Position numbers and translations under genes: made by a program. Below, one piece after another: positions 21,784-31,614 of a DNA stretch of 64,000 bases (position 1 is its first letter; every line of letters begins with the position of its first letter). The stretch lies in NCBI GenBank assembly GCA_030704615.1, contig CM060734.1:1612001-1676000 (forward strand), in the 5' to 3' direction. The notes below the pieces were generated by a model that had not been told where the DNA came from, ran no database searches, and saw nothing but the letters and a program-made list of their open reading frames with translations. Origin of the DNA: Takakia lepidozioides. Its lineage: Eukaryota > Streptophyta > Takakiopsida > Takakiales > Takakiaceae.

Positions 21784-22850
21784 ATGAACTATGTAATGTG
21801 GTATGTGGATGACCATGATTTGAAATGTGTAATTCACATCAATTCGTCGGCTGTGCAATGATATGGCCTCCAACTATACGGAGTGAGGTCTGAGTGACAA
21901 CTTTTAGGTAGTGCACATTTGTCATTGCACCGTTCGAAGTCTACATGTCTTGCTGTCGCTATGCACTACAATCATCTTTTGAAGATGATCATAACTCTCA
22001 TTGTTATTTGAGGAGGGAGGAAGTCTTCTTGTGGCAGCCTTTATGGCGCACACTTTGTGAGGATATTTTGTCGTCTTCGTAATTGTAAAAGTGAAACAAA
22101 CATTTGTAATTGCACAATGTTGGATGCTGCAATTGTAGGCCTCAACGCTCGTCTTGATTCTATTTAGGCAAGATTCCCTGCATTAATTCCACGGTCATAG
22201 GACCATCCACGGTTATAGGCGGCGCATGTTAATGCTGACGTGGCAGTTGACGGACAGTGCCACGTCATCATTTACCGCCACATCAGCATGCTAACATGAC
22301 GCTCACGCCACGTCAGCATGTGTGCAGGCTCACGCCACGTCAGCTGGCGTGAGCGTACGCTCACGCCACGTCACTCCTGCGTGAGCGTACGCTCGCGCGC
22401 TCACGTGCAACGCTCACGCCATTGCGTCGTTGCAAAATATGTGGTCTGCTCATGCATGGACGCTTTGTTGTTATAGCGTTGCCATGCGGGGAGTGATCCC
22501 CTACAGCTGGGGTTGAGCGGTACTAAAGACGCTATCCAGCTCCTTGAAATTTTAAGCTACCCCAATTGTTAAAATGTCTGAAAATATACCGGAAATAGTT
22601 ATACTGGAAAATTCAAACCCTAATGGTCAATATCACGCACCAGTTCATGGCTAAAAGGTGGTGACTCCCACTTTGACAGCTAAAAGCCAGTGACTCAAAC
22701 GTTCAGGCATTGCAGGTGGGTTCTTCGTTGTTTTGGGTTGCATGCTGTAGATCCCTTACACATCTCCAGCTCTCTATTTAATGTCGCATCAGCCGGGCAG
22801 AGCAGCATACCTTCTTAACCTAAAAATCATGAAACAAATTGCCATATCAA
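21784..22850. other. Non-coding spacer after module B
   Basis: No supported gene. It contains the hairpin-rich stretch described separately at 22213-22425 and the string CCACGGTCATAGG at about 22189, also seen at 372-384. A promoter-like AT stretch was not identifiable. Confidence 0.5.
22213..22425. repeat. Cluster of CACGCCACGTCA / GCGTGAGCGT inverted repeats
   Basis: Repeated TGACGTGGC-type words in both orientations. It includes the 22-bp perfect palindrome with arms GGCGTGAGCGT and ACGCTCACGCC near 22344-22365 and a partial copy at about 22380. It could fold into stable hairpins, and could be a small non-autonomous element end or a foldback structure. Confidence 0.7.
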
Positions 22851-23350
22851 GTGTGAGCAAAATACCTTATAAGGGACTATGCCAACCATCCATCTAGGAC
22901 AGTGATTCCTACATAAGTGTTATGATAGAGAATCTACAATCAGAAATTAGATTGCTATAAGTGTGAGCAAAATAAAAGGGACTATGCCAAGAGTCTATTT
23001 ACAAAAGTGTACCCTACATAAGTGTGCGGTGCAACGGTGCTATAATTACCAACTATCTAGTCCTTGGAGGACTACCACTTATAGTAACTACCAAGTCCTC
23101 CAAGGACTGCCACTTGTAACTACCCAGTCCTTGGAGGACTGTCACTTGTAACTACCTAGTCCTTGGAGGACTGCCACCTATAACTAATTATCCTAGCTAA
23201 TACTGAGAACTGACTAACACAGGTGATTTAAGAGAATCCACAATGAAATTTATTCTTTATTCACTGATTGAAAGACAAGATAGACTCTTTGTGTAATGTA
23301 TAAATATACCTGATGTAGATGTTGATGTTCATCTACCCGATGTTGTTGGA
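22851..23350. repeat. Short tandem repeats around 22853-23165
   Basis: Two diverged copies, about 108 bp apart, start GTGTGAGCAAAATA and share AAGGGACTATGCCA. From about 23050 to 23165, a unit of about 37 bp built on the near-palindrome AGTCCTTGGAGGACT with ACTACCA/ACTTGTAACTACC repeats four times, one copy in the inverted form. No gene here. Confidence 0.8.
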
Positions 23351-23351
23351 C

Positions 23352-24080
23352 TTAAGCCATTCCATACACGTCCTCACCATTCGTAATAGCAAGCATGATT
23401 TTGCTGGTCATGGATTTCATGGTATCATAGTTGGGTATCATGAACTCTTGAAAACATGTCCGAGCAGAAGGTAATGATAGTTTGGATATCGACACATCAT
23501 GCACAATGGCGATTTTGTCAACCTCTGAGAAGTAATGAGAGTCTGTGATGAACTTGTGGAGACGATGTCTTTCATAGAACGTCATTGATTTCACAAGCTC
23601 CTCAAACCAAGAACGAAACTGTACTGGAAAATCAGGGCTATATGTGCAAGACGATAGAAATTCATCCGCTGTAAAAACCAGTTTTGCATTGAATACGGTG
23701 AGTAATGAAGTCACTGTCAAATGTGTCTTCACTTCAAACTGCTTCAGATTGTTGAGCACATCCTGTGAGATTCGACCGGTATCATCATTTTCTAAACTGT
23801 TGATGGCAAAGTAGAAACCTTCTCTTAGAACTGCTCCAATTACAGAGCATTTTGTAAATAGCAAATATTTCATGATGGATTTGTAAGTTGAATCAATTGA
23901 GCAAGGGGATCCCTCCACTTGAGAGTTGTTCTTCACTTCCATCTTCAAGATGAACACTATAATGTCTTGGAAACGATCATCCGTAATAAGTTCTTGTATA
24001 TACTCTTCTTTGGAGGTCTCATCTTCCATATTCTTGAGAACCTGGAAAGCATGAACATGGTTGGGAAAACCCTCCTTCAT
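23352..24080 (-). CDS. Hypothetical 242-codon ORF
   Basis: A clean 242-codon frame from ATG at 24080 with normal amino-acid composition (for example FLSSCTYSPDFPVQFRSWFE and FYERHRLHKFITDSHYFSEV). No domain was recognised. It ends about 115 bp before a primer-binding-site-like motif of the gypsy element to its right and runs antisense to that element. It could lie within that element's LTR/leader or be the last exon of a host gene. No neighbouring exons were found. Confidence 0.5.
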   Translation of the reverse strand: MKEGFPNHVHAFQVLKNMEDETSKEEYIQELITDDRFQDIIVFILKMEVKNNSQVEGSPCSIDSTYKSIMKYLLFTKCSVIGAVLREGFYFAINSLENDDTGRISQDVLNNLKQFEVKTHLTVTSLLTVFNAKLVFTADEFLSSCTYSPDFPVQFRSWFEELVKSMTFYERHRLHKFITDSHYFSEVDKIAIVHDVSISKLSLPSARTCFQEFMIPNYDTMKSMTSKIMLAITNGEDVYGMA

Positions 24081-24195
24081 GTCTCTGTAATCGTTTCAGA
24101 AGACATACCGTCGGACAACCTCTGTTGCATGTCTTGGGAAATGGGTTGTAGAGTTGAGAGCCTATTTTGTCTAAGTCATAAACCAGCGGTTAACA

Positions 24196-24215
24196 TTTGG
24201 CGACCATACTGGGGA
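24196..24215 (+). promoter_or_regulatory. Gypsy primer binding site-like motif
   Basis: TTTGGCGACCATACTGGGGA resembles the TTTGGCGCC...GGGGA stretch that follows the 5' LTR in many plant gypsy elements. The preceding bases end in TAACA, a plausible LTR end. gag-like frames begin directly downstream. Confidence 0.5.
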
Positions 24216-24223
24216 TTAACGGT

Positions 24224-25090
24224 ATGTTGAGTTCAAGTGAACTCAAGGAAGGATGGCTACTCAGTGATTTCTTGAAATCACTAAAGAACAAGTCAACGGA
24301 AGTAGAGGAATGGAAAGCATTCATGAAAAAAATTCATGGCTTATCAATAGCAATACAACAGAAGATATTTCTTTCAATTGCGAAAGAAGATGACAAATGG
24401 GGATTAAAGGGAAGAATGATCAGTATTACACGAGCGCCTTGGGAATGTAGAATCAGAAGTGAAGAATGGTTGTCTCGTCTAACCTTATTGATTACTCTAA
24501 TCCCAATCAGAAAAGTTTGCTACACTAGTTATATTTTCAAGGAAGGATGTTCAAATTATAAATATTGTCATATGATCATAGAAGCAGTAGAGTACTGGAT
24601 ACCCAAAGACTTGTTACAAGTCAGATACACTGAGAAAGCCAAATGGTATTATTGTGCCCATTAAAAGATTGGCGATCAATCAGTAAAGGAAAATTAAGTC
24701 ATGATACGGATTCTGGCAAAATGGTGTAAATCTTGGAGAAAGGGTAGAGACCACTATAATTTTCTTTACTGACATACCAAGGCTTATTAAAGGGTGCTGA
24801 AAAGGAATTCTGTATATGATGTGGGAATGAATGAGGAAATTAAAGAAAAAGCTAAGCAAGACAGAGCTGAAAGAATAGAGAAATATGCTGCAGAAAGGGA
24901 AGCTCGGTTGAGAAAAGAGTTCCCAGAATTACAAAACTTGAATATTATTCAAGGTGAGACATCAAGACAAATTGACAATGATAAACCAGAGGATCAGGAA
25001 ATTGGATTGTTGGAAAGTGAGAACACTACACTAGAAGGAGTTGCCAGTAATGCACTTGGTGAATGGTTACCACAAGAAAGATCTAAATGA
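24224..25090 (+). pseudogene. Gypsy gag, N-terminal pieces
   Basis: Two frames: 24224-24664 (starting MLSSSELKEGWLLSDFLKSL) and 24794-25090, which is highly charged and probably coiled-coil (KAKQDRAERIEKYAAERE). No strong domain was recognised. The call as gag rests on position between the PBS-like motif and the gag core. Confidence 0.5.
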
Positions 25091-25132
25091 CCTTCTACAG
25101 TAACAAGTCCAAATCGAGGTTTTGCTGAAATA

Positions 25133-25648
25133 TTGGAAGAAAAATTTGAGAATATTCTGAGTGAAGAAGGTGAAAGAAGTGAAACTACTTCTCTAGAAAG
25201 GATAACCAGGACTGCACTCAAAGCTTTTAACGATTCATTAAGCTTAGTAGGGACAGCAGCTGGAAGACGGCTATCCTTGGGACAAGGACCTCCTAGTTTT
25301 GAATCATTGTTTGGGAGACCAACACCAACAACACCACTAGCCTTGACAATCCCAATACCAACACAGCCAGCAGTAGCAGGACCATTTCAGTTTGGACAGC
25401 CGGTTGCACCAGCAGCACCAGTTGTACCAGCAGCACCAATGGCTTTAGCAGCAAGCAAAACCAGACCACCGTTTCCTTTATATGATGGGAAATCTAACCC
25501 AGATATCCATCTCAATCAATTTGAGAACATGTGCACCATTTACAATGAAGCAACAGACCAAGAAAAAATCCGATTATTTCCTTGTTCAATGGCCAGAAAA
25601 AACATTGAATGGTTGGCAACCTTTCCAGTCAATCACTTTGCAATATGA
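25133..25648 (+). pseudogene. Gypsy gag core
   Basis: A Pro/Ala/Thr-rich linker is followed by RPPFPLYDGKSNPDIHLNQF, a gag segment that also occurs (as [20 protein letters not shown]) in the reversed fragment inside the copia element at 47.4 kb. The frame stops at 25648 and continues shifted near 25650-25780. Confidence 0.7.
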
Positions 25649-25805
25649 GAGCCGCATTTCAAGAACGATATAGATCCAACTTCGTCCTGAATATGTAACC
25701 ATGGTTACAGTCATGCCTAACCACACTTTGGCTGAAGCAGTAGGAACTACAAAGAAATTGGAATTGGGATTTCATTAGAGCAGAAGTAAAGATTCCAAGG
25801 ATCCC

Positions 25806-26411
25806 TTGGAAGAAGAAAACTTTGATGATGAAGAAAAACCCAAACAAAAGATGAAAGAAGTGATTGACAAAACCACTTTGGATCAGAAGATAGCGGAGGC
25901 TATCAAGACCTTTAAAGATGAAGGGCCACGAAAGACAACATGGTGTCACAAATGCGGGACTGCAGGACACTTGGCAATAAAATGCCACATGAAAGACAAA
26001 TACTGTGATATTTGTCATATGAACAATCATAATACCAGCCATTGTATTTACAATCAACGGGCCAAGAAGAGTGGGTACACACGAGAGGTGGGGGTACACC
26101 AAGTCCAAGTCCGATGGGGAGGTTCGGATGGACCAAGACGATACAATATGGGTAATCGTTATCAGAGGCCACGAGATGACTATCCACCACGGGATAGAGA
26201 ACATCAACCCAGAAACAAGGAAATCACGAGATGTCACTATTGCAAGAAAGAGGGACACTGGAAACATGCATGCCAGTTGCGAATCAAGCATGAGGCAGAA
26301 TTGAGAAATATGGAACCCGGACCAAGTGTAGCCGTGAGTGTGGTAACTCCTGTAGTGGATACCCTTGCGGTAACCCGAACTCAGGCCAAAGAAACAGAAA
26401 CCTCCAGATAA
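25806..26411 (+). pseudogene. Gypsy gag nucleocapsid part with zinc knuckles
   Basis: A 201-codon frame with knuckles CHKCGTAGHLAIKC, then a second Cys/His run (CDICHMNNHNTSHC), and CHYCKKEGHWKHAC. These are typical nucleic-acid-binding retroelement zinc knuckles. Confidence 0.8.
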
Positions 26412-26505
26412 GGAGATTGAAGAAGAACGAAAATAATATCCAGAAAGTGCAGCATGGCAGGAAGAAAAGAGCTTACACCAGGAGGTAAGCAAAGCCATAG
26501 CTCAA

Positions 26506-27354
26506 ATGCAAGAAGGAAACCATATACCTTCTGGAGAGCCAACTCCAGATAATCAAATCAGATCAACGACGAAGACCACGAACGCAACCACGGAAACAAA
26601 ATTGGCTGAAGTAATCTGCCAGACCAAGACCCAAATTACCATTGGACAATTATTAAAAATTGCTTCACATTGCAAGAAAACTGTATTTCGGGCAATTGAG
26701 GCATTGACCCCCACACCAAAACAAAAACCAACACCAGAAGTTTACATGATCAAACCCACAACTATACAACAAACTCCAGACTATGACGAAGCAATATCAG
26801 TAATACAAGTACGTATTGGACGGAAGCTGGTAACGGATGTACTCATCGATGGAGGATCCGGAGTGAATATCATGACAGAGATGATGAAGAAGTCACTAGG
26901 AATGGGGCACATGAAACCTGCTCCATTCATGGTGCGAATGGCCGATCAACGAAAAGTGCAGCCATTGGATATCATCAGACGACTGACAATGGAAGTAGCA
27001 GGACTGGTATACAAAGTATTAGTAACCATTCTCAAAATGGAGGATGTGGCAGAAGGATATTTGCTGCTACTTGGCCGACCATGGTTAACACAAGCCCAAT
27101 CACACCACGATTGGGGAAGTCAGACTCTCACGATAAAAAAAGGATCAGAACAAGTCACTATCACTACGAAGCAACGAGGTACCATTCCACGAGAGAAACG
27201 ACCTTGCATAGTGGAAGAGTATGATTGGTCCAGTGGACTGTCGGATGAAGAAGAAGCCACAGTATATGCAGCACATCCACAGTTGGAACCTATTGGGCAA
27301 TTAGTGGTCAAACATACCACAACAGTAGAATGTCACATGGTGAACATCCAATGA
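26506..27354 (+). CDS. Gypsy retropepsin-like protease region
   Basis: A 282-codon frame. The aspartic protease signature appears as VTDVLIDGGSGVNIMTEMM, with DGGSG in place of the usual D-S/T-G. It is followed by a conserved GYLLLLGRPWL, the ILGRPWL-type flap/core strand of plant gypsy proteases. It lies between gag and RT as expected. Confidence 0.75.
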   Translation: MQEGNHIPSGEPTPDNQIRSTTKTTNATTETKLAEVICQTKTQITIGQLLKIASHCKKTVFRAIEALTPTPKQKPTPEVYMIKPTTIQQTPDYDEAISVIQVRIGRKLVTDVLIDGGSGVNIMTEMMKKSLGMGHMKPAPFMVRMADQRKVQPLDIIRRLTMEVAGLVYKVLVTILKMEDVAEGYLLLLGRPWLTQAQSHHDWGSQTLTIKKGSEQVTITTKQRGTIPREKRPCIVEEYDWSSGLSDEEEATVYAAHPQLEPIGQLVVKHTTTVECHMVNIQ

Positions 27355-27604
27355 GAACCGAATACTCCGAGAACGGAAGATCCTGAGGAAGAAGCTATGG
27401 ACACACCTCAACACCTTGCCCGTTTTTATCAAGAAAGAGAAGAAGACATTAAAATCAGTGAAGTACTTGCCACGATTGCAACCATCGGACAGGAGATTGC
27501 AGGATGGACAGTAACGGAAGAAACTCAATTGATTCAAGTGAATCTGGGAACAGTGGAAGAACAACAGATAATACGAGTAAGTGCAGGTCTCGGGGTGAAA
27601 GCAT

Positions 27605-28545
27605 GCTAATGTGTACCACTGACACTCCTGAAGGACTAAATTTTGACTGCTGACGCGTTACACCGCGGCGCGTGGACATGACATGTTGCGATGAAAACGT
27701 GATGAAATTTACAGATGATAGAGGGCACCTCGACCCCATCTATCAGATGTTCGTACATCCTCTTGTACACCTCCAATTTTGCTCGTACACCGCTAATTTT
27801 GAGTTTACGATACTAACTCGACTTCCGTTTTCCACCATTTGCTTTCCCCTCATCGCATCCAAGCCGGGTTTGGTGTGTTTGATGCCTACTTCAGTGCTGC
27901 ACATGCTCGTATAATTTTTAGGAGTTTATCTGATATATTTTTAATTTTAAAATAATTTGCAATGAATGATACAGTATTTGTAAGAACTCATTTTGGCATC
28001 AAATTCAAAATTGGAGGACCTTGTAGTCATTTCAAGGACATGGCCTTATTCCTTTTCAGTAGCTAAACACTTTTGGTGAAAGAACTATGTTCAAATTTTG
28101 AAGTTTAGTAGTACCAAAGTTTGGTGCCCTAAGTAATGCGTACCGCGTAGTAAGAAATTCCTATGATAATGGATTTTTTCTGGTTTTGCAGGTCTACTGT
28201 CCTTTTTGCATTTTTCCATACCTTACATAAGCACATGAAAATCCCTGATAGGACCTTCATATGTTATGAGTGTGAAAATGAGTCCTAAAGGACTACAACA
28301 TTTTGGGACATTTGAACCTTGTGCTATTCAAGACTCCTTTAGGACCCCTTAAACTTGTCAAATCACAAAACAATTTATATGGGCATGACAAGAACTTCAA
28401 GGGCTTTCCAATGATATAATGTTTCTGTGGTTTCATACTGAACTCGATATCCTAAATTTGGATAGATTGTGCCATATGTGCTGGAAAACAGTTTATGACA
28501 TCTTTTTTGGGTCCTATTAGTGTGCTTTGACCCCTCGAAGAATCA
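27605..28545. other. Unrecognised non-coding stretch splitting gypsy pol
   Basis: AT-rich, with no supported ORF. The gypsy protease ends just left and RT resumes just right, so this is either an insertion of unknown type or a diverged linker. No inverted ends or target duplications were recognised. Confidence 0.45.
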
Positions 28546-28764
28546 TTTCTACAAGAAGCCACTGCATCATTCACTGAATACAAGGATGTATTTGTCTGGA
28601 ACTACAAAGATTTGAAGGGTATACCTTCCAACATCTGTCAGCACCGAATTGAATTGGAAGTTGACACGAAACCAATTCGTCAGAACCGTTACAGAATGAA
28701 CCCCAACTATGCAGCTAAAGTTTGGGAAGAAATCAAGAAATTACTGGATGCAGGATTCATATAA
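28546..28764 (+). pseudogene. Gypsy RT N-terminal fragment
   Basis: Translation runs EATASFTEYKDVFVWNYKDL, then GIPSNICQHRIELE, then RYRMNPNYAAKVWEEIKKLL, and ends at DAGFI. It is related to the fragment at 1-255. The catalytic YxDD region is absent because of the deletion that follows. Confidence 0.8.
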
Positions 28765-29263
28765 AGTAAGGAAACATGAACTATATCATGTGGAAGAAGT
28801 ACGTGTTGATGCAGCAGATAACATGGCCAGAATTCAGATGAAGAGGAAGGATCAATTTGATGAAGGTAAATTGAAGACTTTTAAGACAGGTGATTTGGTA
28901 CTGTGGTTGCAGAAGAAGGGAAAGATTAAAGCTTCTAAGCTTAAATCACCATGGAAAGGACCTTATGTCATATAGAAGATGTATGATAACAATACAACTA
29001 TGTTACAAACCATTAACAAAGAGATGCTTGGTAGAGTCAATGCCAATAAGTTAAAGGGATACAGTAGTATCCATGATAGACCATTGCAGCATGATTTGCA
29101 TCTTGAAACACAGATGCAGTCACAGACTACACCAGTAGCACCAGCGGAGCATGAAGCACTTGTCATAAAGCCGAATGTGTATGGCCATAGCAGAGAACAC
29201 ATGTGTTCACACAGCCATCACAATATATCACAGCTTACCACATCTTGTCACAGCCCAACATAG
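28765..29263 (+). pseudogene. Gypsy integrase C-terminal region
   Basis: The frame contains KTFKTGDLVLWLQKKGKIK and KLKSPWKGPYVI, the GPY/F-type integrase C-terminal module. A stop follows (28973-28975), and a further open stretch (28979-29263) continues. It joins RT directly, showing a pol deletion. Confidence 0.7.
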
Positions 29264-29334
29264 GCAACACAGCCCACACATGTTGCACAGTCCATAGAGG
29301 CAGTGACAGATGGACACGAGTTAACGTCAGTTAA

Positions 29335-30093
29335 GTGGCCGGTAAGTGTAAAGACAGTTTGGAAGTCAAACTCGGAGAATGTGCCACGCGGACAGAGGGA
29401 GACGGGAAAGTGTTTGAATTCAAACACGTGGCTAAAGGGCAAAACACTCTGCATTGCATGTATTGTAATAACAGGCGCCATCACACAAGAAGACAAACAG
29501 GGCCGTCAAAGTATCTACCCGGTACATCAACCGAAACTTATTATGAGCCCATTAATGCATCAAGAGGACATGTAACGGAACACTTTACGCGTCCGACAAA
29601 GGGGAACCTTTGCCACATATGCAATCCTAGTGGTCATTCCAAGATGGAATGTGAACAAATTAAAGTAAAAATGAGAAGTTACCTAATGAGGCAACGGCCA
29701 ATCAACAACGTGAATTTTGTGCAAGAGACTCCATTCAAGAAACAAGAACAAGAAACTAAGAAGATTATGAGTGGAAGAATAGGTATTATTCCGGATAACC
29801 AGTGTCTCGACAGGAGGGGCAATCAAAGCTATAGCTTTGTAGCTATGGCGGATATCACGGACTATACACTAGCTCTACTTCTTACGCAATGGCGCAAGGA
29901 AGGACAGGTCGAAAGTACTTTTTCTCTCACTCACTATTTGCAAGCCCTGCAGGCTTACACCCACTTGCCTGTTCCATTCTGTGCTAATCACACTTTCATG
30001 CTATACGCATTACAAGCTTTCCTGCAGTTATTCCAAACAATGCCTTCTTGTTTGTCCGGGATGAAGCGAATTAGAGAGATGGAGGATCTATGA
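29335..30093 (+). CDS. Retroelement gag-like ORF with Cys/His motifs
   Basis: A 252-codon frame with HCMYCNNRRHH and the zinc knuckle CHICNPSGHSKMEC. The rest is unrecognised. The knuckle suggests a gag of a separate element or the 3' part of the preceding one. No protease or RT follows. Confidence 0.45.
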   Translation: MAGKCKDSLEVKLGECATRTEGDGKVFEFKHVAKGQNTLHCMYCNNRRHHTRRQTGPSKYLPGTSTETYYEPINASRGHVTEHFTRPTKGNLCHICNPSGHSKMECEQIKVKMRSYLMRQRPINNVNFVQETPFKKQEQETKKIMSGRIGIIPDNQCLDRRGNQSYSFVAMADITDYTLALLLTQWRKEGQVESTFSLTHYLQALQAYTHLPVPFCANHTFMLYALQAFLQLFQTMPSCLSGMKRIREMEDL

Positions 30094-31233
30094 GTGAAGA
30101 GCACGACGATCTTACAGAGGCAAACAATCGCCACACCACAGGCAGTGCAGCTGTAGTGTGAATATGTGGCATTTTTATTTTTTGCAGCTGTTTGATGAGG
30201 CTAGGTACTTAAGATTTTACAACATTTAAGTAGTTGGATGAATGACCGTGATGGATGAATTATGGCTCACTGGATGAAAGCATCCATCTGCCGAACATCC
30301 CTGTACCCTGGATCAGCGAGATTTATGAGTTGCGGCGTTCTTCATGCAAGCACGGGTATGGCGAGCTGCTGACACTTTGTATTCTGGAGCAGACATCAGC
30401 CTGCGTGCCTTAGTTTTTGGCTGCGATTTACTTTCATGTTCCTTAGTTAGTATCCGCTATGGCGGCTGAGTTAGTTTTCCAGCCAGGGCTAGTTGATGTT
30501 GTCGATTATATGAGCTGCATGTGTAGTAATTGCACAGGCAAATGGGGCTTGGGTTTTAAGGAAGTTTTTGGTGAGAAGATCCATTTTCTTCTGGTTAGCG
30601 GGAGATAGTGGAGGTGGATAGGGAGAACCATAACTTTGGAATTGGGCATGTTGAAGTGAGAATTTGAGGAAGCACATTGAAGCTCCAGTTTTTGGGAGAA
30701 ATTGTCATGACTGGCTAGGATAGTTAGCATTGCAGTGGTTAGGGTGCATTAGCTGCTCTTCACTGCATTCATGAGAGGCTAGAGAGGGTGCATTGGGGTA
30801 TTTCTTCATTGCAGTCATGAAAGGCTAGAGGCTTGCATGGTGAGGTCACTGATTTGTCCCGATTTCCTTATGTTGCATTCAGCATTAGCTCTGGCTTGGC
30901 ATTAAGGGTACATGATCCAACCTTAGGCATCTGGAGGTAAAATGAGAGAGGGCCAGATGGGCATTCATGTAGTTCGACCAGCTGTTTTGAAGGGAAATCT
31001 GTAAGTACCAGTGGGTGGTTGCTTTCCATGGGATGTACCTATCCTGGGGTCACGATTGTATGGGCACTTGTGGCATCCGGGCAATGTGCACGGTGATATT
31101 CTCGAGTTACTGATGTCCGAAGACAGATTGACCCCGCCTCTGTCTTCCCTTCCGCTGCGGCGTGGGTGGGGTGTGTGAATGACTCTAATGTGTTAATGTT
31201 TGTCTCTGGGGTGTTTACGTCAGCCCCTTTCTT
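30094..31233. other. Non-coding region, possible LTR of the next element
   Basis: No supported gene. It lies immediately before a canonical tRNA-iMet primer binding site and contains a diverged internal duplication (GCATTCATGAGAGGCTAGAG near 30765 and a similar stretch near 30815). It is plausibly the 5' LTR of the downstream gag element. LTR ends were not identified because no second LTR is present. Confidence 0.4.
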
Positions 31234-31245
31234 TGGTATCAGAGC
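31234..31245 (+). promoter_or_regulatory. Primer binding site, tRNA-iMet type
   Basis: TGGTATCAGAGC is the standard plant retrotransposon PBS. It is followed about 400 bp later by a gag reading frame. Confidence 0.8.
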
Positions 31246-31614
31246 TGATGTTGTTGTCTTGGTTGTGGTTTAAGCTTGTTGCTATGATCTGCTGTTTGCA
31301 TTCATGATTCTTCCTTATATGGCCAGTAGGGATCATACCTTGATACCCGATGATCCGAGCATTGGGGACATACTGACATGCTTCAGTCAGCGTACTGGTA
31401 GTGTGAATACTGTGCCTAGGCTCGATTTCTTTAACCCTGCTTGGGGATTGAGGGATGGTGACCTATGCCTGCGAGTTATACATGCGGGAAGTCGTAGCAC
31501 CATGGCATGTTGGATGAGAGAAGCAGGAAGAAAAGGGAGAATGGAACTTTTCCGCAGATGGGGGCAGCATGGGGCCCAACAATAGTAGACGGAGTCACTG
31601 AGGTGAACGTAAAG

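Larger units (their letters stand above)
24196..29263 (+). mobile_element. Ty3/gypsy retrotransposon, internally deleted
   Basis: Order: PBS-like motif, gag in several broken frames (24224-26411), protease (26506-27354), an unrelated or unrecognised 1-kb stretch (27605-28545), the first part of RT (28546-28764), then directly the integrase C-terminal region (about 28765-29263). The main RT, RNase H and integrase core are missing. No 3' LTR was identified. Not autonomous. Confidence 0.75.

Noticed and set aside
372-22201. CCACGGTCATAGG at 372 and about 22189 as a target-site or terminal repeat enclosing both modules
   Set aside because: Thirteen bases match, but the flanks do not, and the positions do not coincide with other element ends.
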